64,000 bases of DNA from Harmothoe impar (taxonomy: Eukaryota > Annelida > Polychaeta > Phyllodocida > Polynoidae). The position numbers and the translations under genes are program-made. Location: the NCBI GenBank assembly GCA_947462335.1, contig OX381708.1:2666001-2730000 (forward strand), read 5' to 3'. Of the stretch, positions 1-11,637 are shown one piece after another. The number at the start of each line of letters is the position of its first letter. The stretch's first letter is position 1. Under the pieces are notes generated by a model that searched no databases, had not been told where the DNA came from, and was given only the letters and a program-made list of their open reading frames with translations.

Positions 1-383
1 GTTCCGTTCAGGATATCCGCACCTGCGGGTTTTATATTCTAAAAGGCCCTGTGCTAAATGGCCACAGGGGGTGTTGGGGTGGTTTTTCTAACAATATTAA
101 TACTATGTGTGGGGGGCAGTGTAAAGTGGCCAGTATTAGGAAGGTTTTGTAATGACTTCACAATTTTTGCAGGCAATGTAGACCGGGCAGTTTGTCCACA
201 GTTTATTAACATCCTTGCCGGCCAGTTTATCGACATGACTGACCATTCATCATTTTGTGTCAAACGGTGCGTGGATCTAATTACGCCATCAGCGTGCGGC
301 CATATCTACACTGGGCCCTGTCACCACCGCTCACTACAGCCATCCATCAGTACAAGCATCCATCAGTACGGGGTACTCAGCAC

Positions 384-505
384 AGGCTCAACACAGGGCC
401 ACCCATACAGGAGCAGCACAGGGCCACCCAGCACAGGGCCACCCAAACATGGCCACCCGAACAGGGCCACCCGAACAGGAGCAGCACAGGGCCACCCTGA
501 CACCT
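384..505. repeat. cacagggccaccc minisatellite
   Basis: Units of 13-17 bp (cacagggccaccc, aacagggccaccc and variants) interspersed with aggagcag. The array is identical in the copy at 62,858-62,979. Confidence 0.85.
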
Positions 506-1168
506 ACTTATTAATACAAGCACCCAATCTTCCTCCTCCCACACGGGCTGACATATATGTCATCTGTAGGAAATACGGAACTGCTCTAGGGGTTGCTTAA
601 CCTGTTTAAAGTTGTATTGATAACCTTTTAACCTTCAGTGCAGTTAGAGGGATATGTCTCATAGCTGCAATATGTTCCCAGTCACAAATATATGAGCAAC
701 ACAGTGCTTTTTGAATGCTGCCTTTTTTTACTGTCATGACGCACTCATTAATGCAGGCCTGGTGAGTTACTTGCAAGTGCTTCATTCAGATATCATGTGG
801 ACCCTACACGCCAATGATTCACCAATGCTAGTACGGTGATGCATTGGTGAATTGTGATGACAAAATGACCATTTTCTGCCATCCTCCTCAATGGGTAAGG
901 AACTGCTTAGGGCACCACAACCAGACTACAGGTTAGCAGTCAGTCAGTCTGTATCCTGCAGTAAGAAAGCTGCAGCTCCCGCGGCGGCCATTCACCTCCT
1001 CCCAGAGAGATAAGGCGTGCTGCCCGCTGCCTCATAATGGTACTTCACCCGCCCCATTACCCCGACCGGCCGGCTCTCTGTGTGCTGACATAACACTGCA
1101 CAGACAGGGGCTGACCAGGGACCTTAGCAGCTAATCTGTAGAGGAAGCCTGAGGTGGGCTTTAGCTCT

Positions 1169-1393
1169 TTAACCCTTTAAGGATGGCATGTCACTAAAAT
1201 GTGTCTTTTGTTAGCATGATGCAAGTAACCGAGGTGAGTAACTGCACCATGAGTAACTGCATTGGTGCACCTGGAGTGTCTCAATCCCGTAGGGTCAGCA
1301 TGATGCTTGAATGCATCACTGGCGAGTTACTCGCCCGGGCTGCATTCATGCAGAATGACGCCCAAGGGCATTATGTCATCCTTAAAGGTTTAA
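1169..1393. mobile_element. TTAA MITE with serial palindromes (family P)
   Basis: TTAA and CCCTTTAAGGATGGCATGTC open the element, and gtcatccttaaagg plus TTAA close it. Inside are two palindromic modules of the type atgatgc...gcagc-ctggcgagttactcgcc-ggctgcat...catcat, separated by cccgtagggt. TTAA borders and a CCC start resemble piggyBac-type termini; no transposase is present. Confidence 0.75.
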
Positions 1394-1663
1394 GGGCCAC
1401 ATAGCACTTTTATGTCTCTTTGTCATCGTGCCAGCCCGCCAGGATGGTATCAACTCAACAGGGTCAGCATGGTTTGGGTGTTGGGTTGTTTTATGCCCTA
1501 ATTAACAGCTGAGGCCATTTCCAGGTCGGCGATGGTCGGTGATCAAATCTATGAGGTGAGTGAAAGTAGAGAGCATGCCCCTACACTTTAACCAAAGCAA
1601 AGGTTCTTTTACACCACACACTAAATAGGCATAGTGTGAGATGGACAGGCCTTTGACATATGG

Positions 1664-1775
1664 GGTTAGCATGATGCTTGGATGCAGCTTTATTCACCAG
1701 GGCTGCATTCATGCATCAGGACAACAGAGGGCATAGCACATTAAATCACGCTGTGTTCGTTAAGAAAGGGTTAAA
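1664..1775. mobile_element. Partial family-P MITE
   Basis: The right half only: one palindromic module (gcatgatgcttggatgcagc to gctgcattcatgcatca) and a terminal aaagggttaa. Confidence 0.6.
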
Positions 1776-2187
1776 CACTCAGGGAGCTCACTAACATGCT
1801 ACTGAGGGGAAGACGCTTTGCCTGAAGTGGTACCGCTTAACCACTTTGGTTTCTCGGGAATTACATTTGTATCAATATTGATGGAATCCCTAAGAAATGT
1901 CAGAATTTCAATTTCCCCCTCTTTTGCTTTGGCTCCATCTGAAATTGTGGTATTTCTTGCCAATATCATAAAACTCCAAAGACAACATTTCAGCTGCTGG
2001 AACCAATGAGAATTGAGCTTAATCTGCACCAATCAGAATCCCTCCTCCCCAAGGCCCTTTATCCTTCCCCTGCCGCCGCCCGGCTCCCCTAACCGTACAA
2101 AACCACCCATAACTCACAATGTACCACCACGACCTGCCGGGTGTCGCTGCCACTCCCAGCATGCATACAGCAACCGACACAGGCAGA

Positions 2188-2335
2188 CCTCGGTAATCCG
2201 ACCACACCTATTTCATATGAACCCAGCCGGATGTTGAAGCTGCCGGATTATTGAAGCCTATCTATCATGTACTGTTACTGTCCAATGTATAGAACGAAGC
2301 AGCCGCATAATCGAAGGTGCCGGATTATACAAGGC
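2188..2335. mobile_element. Degenerate pogo-like repeat
   Basis: acctcggtaatccgaccaca, gccggattattgaagcc and gcataatcgaaggtgccgga are variants of the subterminal motif in 8,205-8,364. No clean borders are visible. Confidence 0.35.
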
Positions 2336-2451
2336 CATCATCTTAACATCTTAATGGTACAGCAGGGACACTTGAGTTATTTTGCTAGCCTTCTTGAAAA
2401 TTGGTGTATTGGTTATTTCACAGTTGATAGCACCGCTATGTCAACCTGCGT

Positions 2452-2835
2452 ATTACCCTTTAAGGATGGCAGAGTGCATTCATGCATCATGCCCTTTGTG
2501 GAGAATTGTACCAAAGTATTAATCACCACCATTGTTGGTGCGTAACCAACGCAGGAAGTCTAACGAGGGGAAAACTAGACATCACAGAGTAGAGCCTCGT
2601 TAAAACAAGACGTGAAGCCGCCTCTGGTTCCTGCAGCATACTGCCGGGCGTTCTAAGACGCATCCTGCTGTAATGCGTCATGATGACAATGCAGCCCTGG
2701 CAAGTCTACTCATGAGGGCTAAATCCATGCACCCATTGAGAGCAAATCTCTCACAGGGTCAAGATGTTGCTTGAATGCAGCACTGGTGAGTTCCTCATCA
2801 GGGCAGCATTCAGACATCATGACACCAGATGGCAT
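2452..2835. mobile_element. Family-P MITE fragments
   Basis: A left end (ttaccctttaaggatggcag, 2,451-2,470) with a short module lies at 2,452-2,520. Decayed modules follow at 2,670-2,830 (catgatgacaatgcagccctggcaag; gggctgcattcagacatcatg type). No complete termini pair is visible. Confidence 0.5.
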
Positions 2836-3023
2836 ATCACATAGAAGCACCGTGCGGCCCTTACAGGGCTGTGTGAAGAAGTCCCTGTGTAACCCTGGAG
2901 GCTGCGGCTTTGACGCGGGTCTGGTAGCGGCTTTACAGTCGGCACAGGTTTTATTGCAGAACTGAGGCTTCTTTGAGAACTGGGAACTGACTCATTGTAC
3001 TGAGTCAACCAGGGGACATAATG

Positions 3024-3366
3024 GAGGAGAGGCAGGGAAGGAGGTAGGTAGGCAGTGAATGGAGGCAACAAGGGAGGCAGGCAGACAGGGGGAGGCAGGC
3101 AAAGGAAGGGAGAGGGAAAAAGGCCAGCAGGGAACATAATGGGGAGAGGGAGGGAGGCAGCAAATGGAGGCAGGCAGACAGGGAAGGAGGCAGATAGGCA
3201 GTGAGGGAGAGAGGGAGGCAAGGAGGGAGGCAGGTAGGCAGTGAGGGAGTGAGGGAGGCAGTGAGGTAGGCAGTGAGGGAGGCAGAGAGGGAGGGAGGCA
3301 GGTAGGCAGGGAGGGAGGCAGGGAAGGAAGGAGGGAGGGGAGGAAGGGAGGGAGGGAGAAGGAAGA
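3024..3366. repeat. Purine-rich ggaggcaggnaggcag tract
   Basis: About 340 bp of ggga, ggca and gtga units occur with very few pyrimidines apart from c in ggca. Long minus-strand frames (Leu/Pro/Ser repeats) arise only from this composition. Possible G-quadruplex or triplex former. Confidence 0.9.
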
Positions 3367-4751
3367 ACAGGACAATACAACTGGATATAGCAAGGTTTAG
3401 ATCACAAAGTGTGCTGGTCTAAGATGTTTCAATTGTGACAATGTCATGAGACACAGCCTATAGTACCCACCGGGTGCTATAACAGAGACAGATGTCTGTG
3501 TCTAACTCACACAACAGCAGCTCTATCAGGGCAGCATTACCCTGCTGGACACTCAGCATGCAGAGCGGACGCTCACCGCACCTAGAGGTACTAATGGTGC
3601 AGTATATCTCGCTGTCTCCTGCCCCAATCCTACACCATAACCACCACTCACACACACACTCATGTAGGGAGGTAGGGAGCCTGATAGAGGAGGGTACTGG
3701 AGTGGCTCACACATCCCCCTACATAAACAATTGCCAACGCCCATTGATACCATCTCTGATGTATTTCACGAGTGGGGGCTGGAGCCATATCCCAAAAAGC
3801 CGCAGGCTTGATTTGAAGCTATTCAATAAAGGAAAGACAACTCATTCTTAGCCCAGTGAATATGGCCACATTGTATTCAATGTGGGGTGGGGGAGCATTT
3901 AATGCAGTGCTTCCAGTGATTAAATCTTGTAGTCAATTATCTCCACCCCCTCCTTCAGCCTGTGTACATAATGACAGGATGAATACATTCCCTTGCTGGT
4001 TGATATCACATAATTTGCTGCACTTCCTTTCATCTGTGTTCATCTCTGTGGTCATAATAAATACTCTTTATCCACTACTCCTCCTTTTACTGTTCCCTTG
4101 GTCTTCCTATAGTCCCTACACCACTTTCCCTTTCTGTTCTGTATGCATTACCATTTCACATCCTGTTGCTTTGATATGAAATTGTCCATACCCTGCATAG
4201 TTCAATGTTGTAGGCTACTGGCATTTCCTACACATACCATCATATCGCCCACACATACTGTTATGCCCTACACACACATATAATTTCCAACGCACCGTGT
4301 TTCCTACAGATACCATCATTTCTGTGTGAGATCTCGGTTTGCGAATTGGAGATCTGGGTCCCTAGAAAACGGCCCTCTAATTGCAGTCTGTGATCTTGCA
4401 TCGTGAGAGGGGATAATGCTGATTAGGGGTGAGCTGTGATTACCAGGCTGACCTCTGTCCTCCAGTACCTGTATGGGACTGAATGGGGCCTTATGTAAGG
4501 TCACACTATGAGCATGAATCTAGCACCTCTCTATAGTGCTGTGCATAGTAGTTATAGGACGAGTACCAAGCTGTATGCGAAATACAGTGAAGGGAGCATA
4601 TAAGGCCCCTTCACTAAATACCCCTACAGCTTAGTACAAGACCTATAACTTATTTATACCACTAGCTGTATGCAATATACAAGAGGTGTCAAATGCTTTG
4701 TTTTTCATGCTCAGTGTGTCTCACCTTCAAACAGCTAGTTTACTTCCAATC

Positions 4752-4864
4752 TCACTCCGTAGGCATGATGCACCAATGCAGCACTGGTGAGTTACTGCCG
4801 TGGCTGCATTGGTGCATCATAATGACAAATGTCATCTTTTAGCGACATGCCATCCTTAAAGGTA
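4752..4864. mobile_element. Family-P MITE, right half
   Basis: Module gcatgatgcaccaatgcagc to gctgcattggtgcatcat, then gtcatcttttagcgacatgc and catccttaaagg. The same tail recurs at 40,317-40,354 and 59,925-59,962, which defines the family's right end. Confidence 0.7.
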
Positions 4865-5716
4865 TGACATTGTGTGTAACTGACACCATATTATAGACCT
4901 GCATGAAGTACCCGGCAGTGAGCACAGAGTAGAGAGCTACTTAATCCACCTGACACTCACCTAATTCACGGCTGTACCAGATCTAATTCTAAGCTGCATG
5001 TCCGGTGCAGGCGGTAGTTGTAATCCCCCTGAGGCCGCGTCTTACCATTACACACAGACAGGTAAGTCAGCCACAGATACAGGATATCCCAGATTCATTC
5101 TAAGGCTCAGGGGCCTTTTATACATCCACTCCAACACTGAGGTATAGCCTACTGTAAACTCCCACATATAAGCTGCATCTCATGTATTACCAGCACCTGG
5201 ACTTTAGGAGAACCATGTGACAAGGGGTCTGATTATGGCTACTTTAGTACTTCAGTACTGTCCCGCATGGGACTGGGTTTTGAAGAAAATTCCAAGACGG
5301 GCCAAGACTGGCCAATGTTTGAATATGTTTTCATTGGATCTGTGCAAATCACAGGGATGACCCTTTTTGCCTTAAAAATCTCATGCCTATCAGTTCTTTA
5401 CTTCCAAAAACCCTCACATAACCCATACCTTGGGTTTTATTTCTAATATAACCTACATATAGCACAGGAATTCCAGTACCTAATGCCTCGTTCACCTGAT
5501 TCAGTGGTATAACATGTCTCTGTATCCGCTGCCTCTTACACACACACAGATCCTGCAGCCACAGGAACCGGATATTGTGAGGATCCTGTAATTACCCAGA
5601 ATGCCACAGCACCAGGTTACCTCTCACAGAAGGACAGCGTCAACAAAGGACGAGTCGACACGCGATTAGACAGGACAAGCTCTGATTGCTGCTACTGCTA
5701 TGAGCCTGGGGGAGGA

Positions 5717-5790
5717 GCTACATCTAAGGTGCAGGGAAGGAGCCTCTCACACATCTAAGGTGCAGGGAAGGAGCCCCTCACACATCTAAG
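5717..5790. repeat. 31-bp tandem repeat, 2.4 copies
   Basis: acatctaaggtgcagggaag with gagcctctcac is repeated. Confidence 0.8.
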
Positions 5791-8030
5791 GTCCAGGTTC
5801 TACTGGCAGCTTGTAAGGCCGCCGTTAGCCTACCGACTCACTGGTTAACAGCAGGGATAAATCAATCACTCACACTCTTACCACATATCATGTAGGTTAA
5901 GTCAATTATTGTTTCTGAGCCCTCACTAACCTCCAAGGTCTTAGTAAGGTCAATAGAGTACAGTGGGTTGTTAGGGGCGTGGCAAGCAGTTCCAAGGTGT
6001 GGTGGTGGGGGGGGGGGGGGGGTTCTGGCCAATTTTGACCTTTTTCGGCTTGACTTTTCAGGTTTGACCTTTTTTGGGGGTGGCCAAAAGTGGGGCGAGG
6101 GGGGTGACATGTCTTCCCCCCCACCTTTGCCACGACTCTGGGTTGTATGACGGATAGATAGAGAGTATAAAAGCTGTAACCTTAATGGAGGCTAACAGTT
6201 TTATTCTGGAGATGTAGGGAACCCATATCTCCACTCCCCAGCAGAGTCTTAGTCAGCCCCATTGTTATATTCCCAGGTCAGTGCCTAGCTCAGTGCTTGG
6301 AGAGTGTGGTATTTAGGGGAGTGCTGGGAGGCCACGCTGTGACAATTGGTACAGAAATGTGCCTGTATCCATGGTAACGCCCAAACACCCTGCCAGCCCC
6401 ATCTCACACGTGGATACCACACAGGTTTTGTCTTCAAGTATTTTCTACATTACTCTTTTCATTGTTTTAGTTTACCTTGATAATAAAACAAGGTCCCTGT
6501 GGTATGTTGCCTGTGCCCTCCCCATATCCATGGACTATGCACATACTATGGTGTGAACCACCTGGGGTTACAATTATTGCTGTCATGTCCTATATCGGTG
6601 GGACCAGCCATCACCTGTTGGCATGGTTACCGTATCATATCATAATCTGTTGGCATGGTTACAGTATCTAAGTCATTGATCGACTGTAATGCAAATTAAT
6701 TGGTAGTATACAAGCTCTAGACCAATAAGAAAACATCACTTGGCGTGATAAGCACTGATAGAGGATACCACTTGTAACTTTTAACTGGTCCCCAGGTGAA
6801 TGCAGGTAACTATCTGTCGTACAGGAGATACCCGGGGCTGCTGTAGGCTGCACAGGCTCTGCCACCGTAAAACCTTGTATACAAGCTGCGGCTAGTACGC
6901 AAGTCAGATCCCCATAGTCAGGATACGGGCTATACGCGAGTTTTTTTTTAACTGTCAGTGTACACACAGTGGCTGCGGGAACAAGTCCACACCAGTTAGA
7001 ATGCTTTACACGAGGTTTTACGGTACTGTCTGCTACAGTGTGTGACTAGTGTGTGGTTGGTAGTGGTGACTGATGTAGGGCAGTGTCTATGTAAATACAA
7101 CACACACACCTCCCACACCCCCAGCACTCAGGTTATCTCTGCAGGCCTCACCCACATACATGATATAGGACGGTCAGGACATAGGCCTATACTAGTATAC
7201 TAGATCAGGTCTGCCTCACAGTGCTAGCTAGTGCTATGAAGTCTTCTGTAAACATATTTTATTTCACTCTGTACATATTTTCATTACTGCGATAATATGT
7301 ACACCGCAAATATGTATCCATTACTGAATTTAAGTACCATATTTCCGAAATCAGCCAATTTAAACTACATGCGAAATTGCCAAAAATGTATCTTCCCTAC
7401 AGAGCCTCAATGCACCACTCAGTACCGGAGTTACAATACATACAATGTGTATCAGGGTCAGTTAGGTTTGTCTAACCTTGTCAGGCAGAGTACTTGTAGA
7501 CATTGACTTGATCTAGTCCGTATGGACATATGATACAGTAGGATGACTCCTACACTGTAGGCACAGCATCAATATATGGGTCTCTCCATGCAGGACTGGA
7601 TGGTGGCTGGCATTGGGCATTTGACATTCTCTATGTAAATGAGAACAGAGGATCAGACAGATGAGGTCTATGGTAAAGGGTCTAAGTTAGCTGGAGCTGA
7701 GTCGCTTGGTGTAACCTGGTCTGGTGTAACAGGGTCTGGTGTTATGTGGTCTGGTGGCTGTAGATTCGACATCAATAGGACGAGCCGCCTGAACCCACAT
7801 CCAGCGGCCTGCTGTACTCACAGCGCGTTACCTCAGGGTTATCTCACAGAGTGCACTGTACCCAGCACACACACACAGGGACACGGGGTGCAGGATGTAA
7901 GGGTAACAAAGGGAGTAAAGGATGCACTGCTGCAAGGGGGGAGTGCTACAGGGGCAAACAGGGAGGGGCAGAGATATGGAGTAACAGGAAGACAGAGAGA
8001 CAGACAGGCAGGGAGGACAGATACAGCACA

Positions 8031-8139
8031 GCCAAAAATAATGATCTCATTTCAAGAAAAAAAAATCTTAAAGTAAGTGATTTGTCCACCAGACAAGTTT
8101 AATAATCAGATTTTTTAAAATGAGATCATTTTTTTGGGC
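8031..8139. mobile_element. 109-bp MITE with TIR ccaaaaataatgatctcatt
   Basis: gccaaaaataatgatctcat at the left is mirrored by aatgagatcatttttttggg at the right, about 22 bp with one or two mismatches. The interior is AT-rich. Confidence 0.6.
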
Positions 8140-8204
8140 TCTGAGGGAAAGGATGCTGGAAGTGAGGACAGATGGAGGGACGAACAGATGAGAGATTCAA
8201 GATG

Positions 8205-8364
8205 TACAGTCAGACTTTGATTTTCTGTCTCCAAAAATCCAGTACCCTCGATAATCCGGCTGCTCTTGTAAGCAAAAAACTATGCGTCAATAAGCCAGCA
8301 AATTCAAGATCTGGCCATGTTTTCCCTGAAACGTGGGTGGTCGGATTATTGAGGTCAGACTGTA
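8205..8364. mobile_element. pogo/Tigger-like MITE, 160 bp
   Basis: The ends TACAGTCAGAC and (reverse strand) TACAGTCTGAC carry TA borders. Internal ctcgataatccggc and ggtcggattattgaggtc are arranged as inverted subterminal repeats. CAGT-starting ends with 'tcgataatccg' are typical of pogo-group elements, as I know them. It has no coding capacity. Confidence 0.6.
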
Positions 8365-8617
8365 GGAAATAGATACATTTACAGCTCTATACAAACCCAA
8401 TACTGACCCGGATGCCCCTAACCCTAACATGGACAGAAACAGACAGTAGATCTGTACCAACCCAGTAACAGCACTACAGCCTTGGCCGCCCCAGTCTTTA
8501 TAACCAGTATAGATACAGCAACCTCCCTGCCCTCTTCTATAGACAATCAATATATACCCCCCACCTCTCCCTCACACACACACATGGAGTATAATACACC
8601 CCCTACCCCACCCACAC

Positions 8618-8625
8618 TCATACAC

Positions 8626-8672
<47 letters not shown>

Positions 8673-8708
8673 AATACACCCCCTACCCCACCCACACTCA
8701 TACACCCT

Positions 8709-8740
<32 letters not shown>

Positions 8741-8795
8741 AATACACCCCCTACCCCACCCACACTCATACACCCTCACACACACACACCCAGTG
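8618..8795. repeat. CA microsatellites within a larger tandem repeat
   Basis: Three blocks of (CA)n alternate with agtataatacaccccctacc and ccacccacactcatacaccc. Confidence 0.93.
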
Positions 8796-9256
8796 TCATA
8801 GATTCTGCCCAGGAAGTATAGACCCTCTGCGCGCCCCGACGGGAATCAAACCCAGACAATCTGATCAATGTAAGGTGCAGGGTGGAGGGAGCCCCCGGAG
8901 GTACCCTGTGTACCCCCTCCCCCCGGGGCACCACTCGCCGGTGTCTGTGGTTGGGCTTATAAAAGTTATAGGCATAAAGTCATGAACTGAAAAGCAAGCC
9001 TTGACACCAAGCATATCTCGCATAGTCTTAAGCGTATCTCGATGTATCTCTATGGAATTCTCATTAGGGCTGTTGTTAATTGATCTTGATTCATTGTATA
9101 TGACCAAATGTCATGAATCGTCTGGATTTGAGCTGCCAGGGGGCTCAAACGTAAATGTTTGAGTAGGGTTAAAATGTTTTTTATGCCGAAGTGGTGGCGC
9201 CGCCAGGCACCACCAGAACGAGGTATATGATGTTTGTACTTTGCCAGAAGTCAGAA

Positions 9257-9297
9257 CGGGCGCCGCCATCTTGGATTTTGCGGCCATCTTGGATTTA
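9257..9297. promoter_or_regulatory. Two YY1-type motifs beside the satellite
   Basis: Two copies of gccatcttggatttt-like sequence, the first as cgccgccatcttgga, match the YY1 core (CCGCCATCTT). They lie in a small GC-rich patch just before the 146-bp array. A further aagatggcggc lies at about 45,820. YY1 sites occur in promoters and in retroelement leaders; no transcript start is visible here. Confidence 0.35.
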
Positions 9298-9353
9298 GGT
9301 GTCACAACACAAATTTATGCTATGTGATAACAATAATATAAATCAACCTTTGA

Positions 9354-10955
9354 TAGTTCCTGAGGTTGATTATAATCATACCTAACCCCCCTAATATGGA
9401 CCCAAGGAATTCAATGGTTCTATCCGTTTGTTGCTTATACAGCTGGTTGCCTAGCAACGGCTATTCTAATTGTTTATCTGCCTAGCAACACACATTTCCA
9501 TGGTCCTGAAGTTGATTATAATCACACCTTCCCCCCCTAATATGGACCTAGGGAATTCAACGGTTCTTTCTGTTTGTTGCTTATACAGCTGGTTGCCTAG
9601 CAACGGCTATTCTAATTCTTTATCTGCCTAGCAACACACATTTCCATGGTCCTGAAGTTGATTATAATCACACCTACCCCCCCTAATATGGACCGAGGGA
9701 ATTCAATGGTTCTTTCTGTTTGCTGCTTATACAGCTGGTTGCCTAGCAACGGCTATTCTAATTGTTTATCTGCCTAGCAACATACATTTCCATGGTCCTG
9801 AGGTTGATTATAATCATACCTACCCCCCCTAATATGGACCCAAGGAATTCAATGGTTCTATCCGTTTGTTGCTAATACAGCTGGTTGCCTAGCAACAGCT
9901 ATTCTAATTGTTTATCTGCCTAGCAACACACATTTCCATGGTCCTTAGGTTGATTATAATCATACCTAACCCCCCTAATATGGACCCAAGGAATTCAATG
10001 GTTCTAACCGTTTGTTGCTTATACAGCTGGTTGCCTAGCAACGGCTATTCTAATTGTTTATCTGCCTAGCAACACACATTTCCATGGTCCTGAAATTGAT
10101 TATAATCACACCTACCCCCCCTAATATGGACCCAGGGAATTCAATGGTTCTTTCTGTTTGTTGCTTATACAGCTGGTTGCCTAGCAACGGCTATTCTAAT
10201 TGTTTATCTGCCTAGCAACATACATTTCCATGGTCCTGAGGTTGATTATTATCATACATACCCCCCCTAATATGGACCCAAGGAATTCAATGGTTCTATC
10301 CGTTTGTTGCTAATACAGCTGGTTGCCTAGCAACAGCTATTCTAATTGTTTATCTGCCTAGCACACACATTTCCATGGTCCTTAGGTTGATTATAATCAT
10401 ACCTAACCCCCCTAATATGGACCCAAGGAATTCAATGGTTCTATCCGTTTGTTGCTAATACAGCTGGTTGCCTAGCAACGGCTATTCTAATTGTTTATCT
10501 GCCTAGCAACACACATTTCCATGGTCCTAAGGTTGATTATAATCATACCTAACCCCCCTAATATGGACCCAAGGAATTCAATGGTTCTATTAGTTTGTTG
10601 CTTATACAGCTGGTTGCCTAGCAACGGCTATTCTAATTGTTTATCTGCCTAGCAACACACATTTCCATGGTCCTGAAGTTGATTATAATCATACCTACCC
10701 CCCCTAATATGGACCCAAGGAATTCAATGGTTCTATCTGTTTGTTGCTAATACAGCTGGTTGCCTAGCAACAGCTATTCTAATTGTTTATCTGCCTAGCA
10801 ACGCACATTTCCATGGTCCTAAGGTTGATTATAATCAAACCTATCCCCCTAATATGAACCCAAGGAATTCAATGGTTCTATTAGTTTGTTGCTAATACAG
10901 CTGGTTGCCTAGCAACATCTATTTTAATTGTTTATCTGCCTAGCAACACAGATTT
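9354..10955. repeat. Satellite of eleven 146-bp units, each with an X-box
   Basis: Eleven tandem copies have starts at 9361, 9507, 9653, 9799, 9945, 10091, 10237, 10382, 10528, 10674 and 10820, giving a spacing of 146 bp with one interval of 145. Units share ttgattataatca, aatatggaccc, aaggaattcaatggttct, ggttgcctagcaacggc and tttatctgcctagcaac. Units 1, 5, 8, 9 and units 4, 7, 10 share private variants (for example gctaatacag versus gcttatacag), which suggests that unequal exchange or copying spread multi-unit blocks. No coding frame runs through the array. Confidence 0.95.
9446..10916. promoter_or_regulatory. Eleven RFX/EF-C-type X-boxes, one per satellite unit
   Basis: GTTGCCTAGCAAC starts at 9446, 9592, 9738, 9884, 10030, 10176, 10322, 10467, 10613, 10759 and 10904. 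It fits the RFX-family consensus GTNRCC-N(0-3)-RGYAAC with a 1-nt spacer. It stays intact in all eleven units while other positions vary. A second half-type site (ctgcctagcaac) follows about 30 bp later in each unit. Binding by RFX proteins is an inference from the motif. Confidence 0.6.
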
Positions 10956-11123
10956 TCTTACCCCCTAACATGGACCCAAGGAATATGGACTCATAGGAAA
11001 TGCCATATTTGAAGTAATATCATCCTTGCCCCTGATAACCCCTTCCCAGCCCTGCGTTTTTGGTGTCTTGAATGGGTTCCCTTCAAACATACCAACCATG
11101 TCGACATTATGTTTCTTTGAATG

Positions 11124-11196
11124 CAAGAATTGCGGTTGTTGCCGCGTATAAAAATGCCTGAGGCATTTTTTTACGCGGCAACAACCGCAATTCTTG
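11124..11196. repeat. 73-bp near-perfect hairpin palindrome
   Basis: The 35-nt arm 11,124-11,158 (begins caagaattgcgg) is the reverse complement of 11,162-11,196 except at one position, with a 3-nt loop tga. The arms contain gttgttgccgcg, which resembles half an X-box. Such a palindrome could extrude or be transcribed as a stem-loop. Confidence 0.95.
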
Positions 11197-11295
11197 TTTG
11201 TACATATAGTATATGTATTGGGTATTATAGACCATATATTGGGGAAGGTTAAATATCATTATTAAATCTACAGTACAGGGTCATATGTAGTTGCA

Positions 11296-11489
11296 TAGAC
11301 ACGACTGAGCCCTCTTTATAAAGTGTAGGAATTCTGTTATATGCATCTGGGATAACTCCCTATGAAAAATGGTGCATTTTATACGGTTTTTGTACTAGAA
11401 TGGCTACAATAAAGTAGGAATTGATTGAACATGGTTTGGAGCATGTTATATTGATTGAAAGGTTTATAAGGAGGGCTCAGTCGTGTCTA
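11296..11489. mobile_element. TA-flanked MITE with TIR TAGACACGACTGAGCCCTC
   Basis: The left end TAGACACGACTGAGCCCTC plus TTTATAAA is mirrored at the right end by TTTATAAGGAGGGCTCAG and TCGTGTCTA. The inverted repeats are about 27 bp, element length is 194 bp, and TA lies at both borders. Further copies of the 17-bp terminal motif stand at 11,638-11,654, 11,659-11,675 and about 11,848-11,866. Terminal TA suggests a Tc1/mariner-type non-autonomous element. Confidence 0.7.
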
Positions 11490-11637
11490 CTGTGATAACT
11501 GATGTATAACAAAGTATTCTGAGCTATAAGCCAAAATTACCAGGAAATTTCTTTTTAAATATGAATAATACATTCTAAGTTATAATAGAAATAACTTGAG
11601 ATGTGCATTATGTGACCCCTTAGTACCTTTTCATCAA

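Larger units (their letters stand above)
1..1526. repeat. Left copy of a >=1.5-kb direct repeat spaced 62,474 bp
   Basis: Bases 1-1,526 correspond one-to-one at both ends to 62,475-64,000. The first 830 bp differ at a single base (194 G versus 62,668 A). Between about 835 and 965 there are several substitutions and compensating indels, and after that about six substitutions. Both copies are cut by the window edges, so the repeat may be much longer. It includes a small VNTR of cacagggccaccc units (about 390-505) and a TTAA MITE at 1,169-1,393. No protein-coding gene is recognised in it. Confidence 0.97.
2836..8030. other. Intergenic or intronic, no gene recognised
   Basis: Apart from the purine tract, the 5.7-kb repeat, a MITE half at 4,752 and an 18-G run at 6,007-6,024, I see no coding exon. 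If the tandem model holds, 1-13,692 includes part of intron 2 of the next USP6NL copy. Confidence 0.5.

Noticed and set aside
58..600. 180-codon open frame, repeated at 62,532-63,074
   Set aside because: The second half is the cacagggccaccc minisatellite read as Gly/Pro/His-rich text, and the first half has no recognisable motif. The two copies agree because the DNA is duplicated; the only difference changes an amino acid (Cys to Tyr). No evidence for a gene.
2817..3393. 187- and 133-codon Leu/Pro/Ser-rich minus-strand frames
   Set aside because: They come from the purine-rich ggaggcagg tract and are composition artefacts.
8833..8880. tRNA-like B-box text on the minus strand (ggtttgattcccgtc); also ggggttcaatcccatg near 47,550
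   Set aside because: No A box or cloverleaf can be built around either. They may be SINE remnants, but the support is too thin to annotate.
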